Origin: a virus | IMG/VR virus record: IMGVR_UViG_3300030098_000739 | Coordinates: 616-23,370 of that record | Reading direction: 5' to 3' (one strand) | DNA: 22,755 nucleotides | Shown here: positions 20,885 through 22,755 of the stretch, in pieces | How positions within the stretch are numbered: the stretch's first letter is position 1 | Layout: every line of letters begins with the position of its first letter | The notes under the pieces: generated by a model | The model's input: the letters and a program-made list of their open reading frames with translations, nothing else | Told to the model about the DNA's origin: nothing | Database searches by the model: none | Translations under genes and position numbers: made by a program

Positions 20885-20909
20885 CAGAAAATTCCTTTAA
20901 AATTGTCTA
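20882..20909 (-). repeat. 28-bp junction repeat, copy 2
   Basis: Second copy of the junction repeat (27 of 28 identical to 20640-20667), at the end of the 68-residue gene. The single difference changes Val to Ile in the tag and AAAGGAG to AAAGGAA in the ribosome site. Confidence 0.95.
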
Positions 20910-21090
20910 TGTTTACACTGCCGCCTTCAGCCAAGCCTTTAATGCCCTTTTTTTTCAATAACCTTCTAACTTTAGCTGGACTCATGTTTTCTGTGTCCAT
21001 GCCTAAAATTTCATCTGCTCCTCGTTTTTCACCAGCCCTCAAAAGGTCATCTGCTAACTTGTTTGAAGCCTTTTCATCATCTACACTCAT
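20884..21090 (-). CDS. small protein with GGSVNIDNFKGIF C-terminus, 68 aa
   Basis: The protein is charged and helical ('DDEKASNKLADDLLRAGEKR' then 'GADEILGMD', 'SPAKVRRLLKKKGIKGLAEG') and ends in 'GGSVNIDNFKGIF'. The start is ATG 21090, which overlaps the terminase TGA (TGATG) and has AAGGAG eight bases upstream, formed by the terminase's own Lys-Glu codons; a TTG just upstream is rejected. The helical segment near residues 37-53 could be a small SAP-like nucleic-acid binding motif. Directly after TerL and two genes before the portal, a packaging accessory role is possible but not shown. Confidence 0.66.
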   Translation of the reverse strand: MSVDDEKASNKLADDLLRAGEKRGADEILGMDTENMSPAKVRRLLKKKGIKGLAEGGSVNIDNFKGIF

Positions 21091-22550
21091 CAATAATACT
21101 CCTTCTTCCTAGGATACCAATCGGTGTTGTCGTTTTCGCCTTCTAGTTCAAGAAAGCCGCCCTGCCTAAACCGTATCAAAGCCATCGTCATGCTATCAAC
21201 AAAATCGTCATGCTCTCCATGTGGAAATGCAAGACATTCTTCGATAACCTCCTCAGAAAACTTCTGTTCAGGTGCCCACACCATCCCTGCTTCAAACAAA
21301 GGAGCAACTGTGTGCATACGCGTTATCTTATCACGACCTTTGCTTGGTGTATAGTTCATCACAGGTATACCTGCTGCACGCAACTCATCAGTCAAAGGCT
21401 GACCCGTGGCCTTCGCCTCGATAATCACCATGTCTGGTTCCCAATATTCGTACTCTTCTGCCGCCACAACCTTGAGTTCTGGGAAGTTCCAGCGGCCTCT
21501 GTGAGCATCCATCAAGATGACGTTGTCGGCTCCTGTCTCTTCGTTTGTGAAAACGCCCCATGTCGTAATAGCAGAGTAGTCGGCAGTTTCTTTTTTGCTG
21601 AACGCCGTGTCATATGATTGAATGATGTACTTTACAGGCGGGATTTCTTCTTTCTCCCATATCATCCACCACTCTTTCTTGACGATTGCGCCCTCTGTAG
21701 CCGTAGGGTTTTGTTGCCACTGCGCATTCCATTTGGCTAAAGGCAAAGATGCCTTGACCTTCACCAGATCATCCTTGTTCCAGAACTCAGGCCATAGGGG
21801 CTTGTCAGAAGGTAGGATGGCAGGAAACTCTATGACCTCCCACTCGTCCGCCATTGTGTCTGTGCCTTGCATTTTTATGACCTGACCCGTCAAATCCTTC
21901 ATGCCCCAGCGTGTCATAACGATAATTATCGCTCCACCAGGCTGTAAACGCTGTCGAGGACCTGATGTATACCACTCAAACGCGTTATCAAAGGCTGTAG
22001 ACGACAAAGCGTCCTGTTCCGAGTGCGGATCGTCAATAATCAGCAAATCTGCACCGCGTCCAGTCATTGCAGCACCCACACCAGCGGCAAAATACTCTCC
22101 ACCAACGGATGTCCCCCACCTTCCAGCGGCTTTATCGTCTGATTTTAGCTTTGTATCAGGAAAAACAGTGCAATAATCGGGCGTATCAATCAAATCTCGC
22201 ACTTTTCTGCCAAATCTGACCGCTAATTCGGTGTTATGAGTGGCCTGAATGATTTTTAGCTTCGGATTTCGCCCCAAAAACCACGCTGGCATCAAATATG
22301 ACGCAAATTCTGACTTAGAATGACGCGGTGGCATGTTCACAATCAGCCTTTTTAGCTTGCCTTGCGCCACTTCTTCTAGTTTTTCAGCGATTATGCGGTG
22401 GTGACGACCCTCAATGAAGCCATCATACACATGATGCACAAACGGCATGAACTCTTCACGAGCTTGTTCTCGTATGTGCAGCTTTACATTCTGTTGTTGC
22501 AGAGCAAGTATCTCACGAGCTACTTCCTCTGGTATTGTTTCAAGACTCAT
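21090..22550 (-). CDS. terL: terminase large subunit, 486 aa
   Basis: This is the DNA-packaging motor ATPase and nuclease. The Walker A-type loop is 'PPRHSKSE' (residues 74-81), Walker B 'LLIIDD' (169-174) followed by 'PHSEQDA', and the coupling region has 'IIIVMTRWGMKDL'. The nuclease domain (RNase H-like) shows Asp314 in 'QSYDTAFSKKETADYS', Glu378 in 'VIIEAKATG', and 'HDDFVD' (447-452). Length is normal for the family. I use ATG 22550; a TTG seven codons earlier is possible but neither has a good ribosome site, and the ATG overlaps the end of the upstream gene by 11 bases, so coupling is likely. No small terminase is recognised in the window. Confidence 0.93.
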   Translation of the reverse strand: MSLETIPEEVAREILALQQQNVKLHIREQAREEFMPFVHHVYDGFIEGRHHRIIAEKLEEVAQGKLKRLIVNMPPRHSKSEFASYLMPAWFLGRNPKLKIIQATHNTELAVRFGRKVRDLIDTPDYCTVFPDTKLKSDDKAAGRWGTSVGGEYFAAGVGAAMTGRGADLLIIDDPHSEQDALSSTAFDNAFEWYTSGPRQRLQPGGAIIIVMTRWGMKDLTGQVIKMQGTDTMADEWEVIEFPAILPSDKPLWPEFWNKDDLVKVKASLPLAKWNAQWQQNPTATEGAIVKKEWWMIWEKEEIPPVKYIIQSYDTAFSKKETADYSAITTWGVFTNEETGADNVILMDAHRGRWNFPELKVVAAEEYEYWEPDMVIIEAKATGQPLTDELRAAGIPVMNYTPSKGRDKITRMHTVAPLFEAGMVWAPEQKFSEEVIEECLAFPHGEHDDFVDSMTMALIRFRQGGFLELEGENDNTDWYPRKKEYY

Positions 22551-22755
22551 TTCTATATGGCTGAAGAACAAACGGACTTATATCGCCAACCTGTTGTGGT
22601 GTATAGAAGGGTGAGAAGCGGGTATCACCCACACCTGAACCCGTTTGAAAACCTCCCCCTTCTTCTTCACCCGTTGGCTGGCACACACCGTCAACCATCT
22701 TATAACCAGCAGGACATGGATCTGTCGGAGACTTCTGTGCAGTAGCAGAACCGCC
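22540..22755 (-). CDS. C-terminal end of an unknown upstream protein
   Basis: The minus frame from the window edge gives 71 residues before TGA 22542-22540. Pieces are 'SPTDPCPAGYKMVDGVCQPT', 'GEEEGGGFQTGSGVGDTRFS' and 'PFYTPQQVGDISPFVLQPYR'. The 'CPAGY-x-MVDGVC' piece is a short two-Cys motif that I recall as a repeated element in Pro-rich marine phage proteins. The rest is Gly/Pro-rich and likely extended. The gene is open at the window edge, so its size and start are unknown. It overlaps the terminase start by 11 bases, which places it in the same operon. Confidence 0.65.
   Translation of the reverse strand, partial: GGSATAQKSPTDPCPAGYKMVDGVCQPTGEEEGGGFQTGSGVGDTRFSPFYTPQQVGDISPFVLQPYRNES

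Noticed and set aside
22551-22571. TTG start seven codons upstream for the terminase
   Set aside because: It has no ribosome site and would lie deeper in the upstream gene; the ATG at 22550 fits family length.
1-22755. Possible CRISPR arrays, tRNA genes, integrase, transposons or defence systems
   Set aside because: No spaced repeats, tRNA-like cloverleaf or such proteins were seen on either strand by eye; repeats found are all within coding regions.

Overview
The window is part of the genome of a tailed bacteriophage (Caudoviricetes). Every supportable gene lies on the minus strand, genes are packed with 1-14 nt overlaps or gaps of a few bases, and the products are phage packaging, capsid, connector and fibre proteins. 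Many have the look of conserved proteins of uncultured marine phages (the 'PYLYSNVPYFKAWVRRE' protein, the SPRY/LamG fibre, the cpn10-like co-chaperonin). A short-tailed (podovirus) morphology is likely: there are P22 gp4/T7 gp11-like connector proteins, and no tape-measure, tube or sheath gene is seen. The host cannot be read from the sequence. No bacterial gene, tRNA, integrase, insertion sequence or CRISPR array was found.

Transcription runs from high to low coordinates. 22755-18016: the end of an unknown protein, the large terminase, three small genes joined by TGATG or TAATG junctions, and a long portal protein. 18003-15591: small membrane proteins, including two holin-like ones, and small conserved proteins. 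15616-12193: GroES-like co-chaperonin, scaffold, a conserved 154-residue protein, a capsid-associated protein and the major capsid protein, then a clear rho-independent terminator at about 12141-12170. 12075-9744: two small structural-type proteins, then an unusual run of tiny, very basic, mostly cysteine-containing proteins; two of these genes are 51 and 43 codons long and easily missed. 9744-6078: neck, connector and virion proteins, one with a cupredoxin-like C-terminus. 6076-1: the adhesion module, with a self-cleaving (S74-type) YadA-like fibre, a repeat-rich fibre protein, another fibre-like protein and a LamG/SPRY fibre that runs off the window.

The block reads as one late operon: package DNA (TerL, portal), fold and build the head (co-chaperonin, scaffold, capsid), close the head with connectors, add fibres, and lyse the cell with membrane proteins placed inside the head block. 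No endolysin is visible, so it must lie outside the window. The points most worth following are a short C-terminal peptide shared by unrelated small proteins and overlapping the next gene's ribosome-binding site, a probable ATT-initiated gene behind the portal, a hidden dual-coded 51-codon gene, the basic mini-protein cassette, and a virion-type protein carrying the ligand set of a type-1 copper site.
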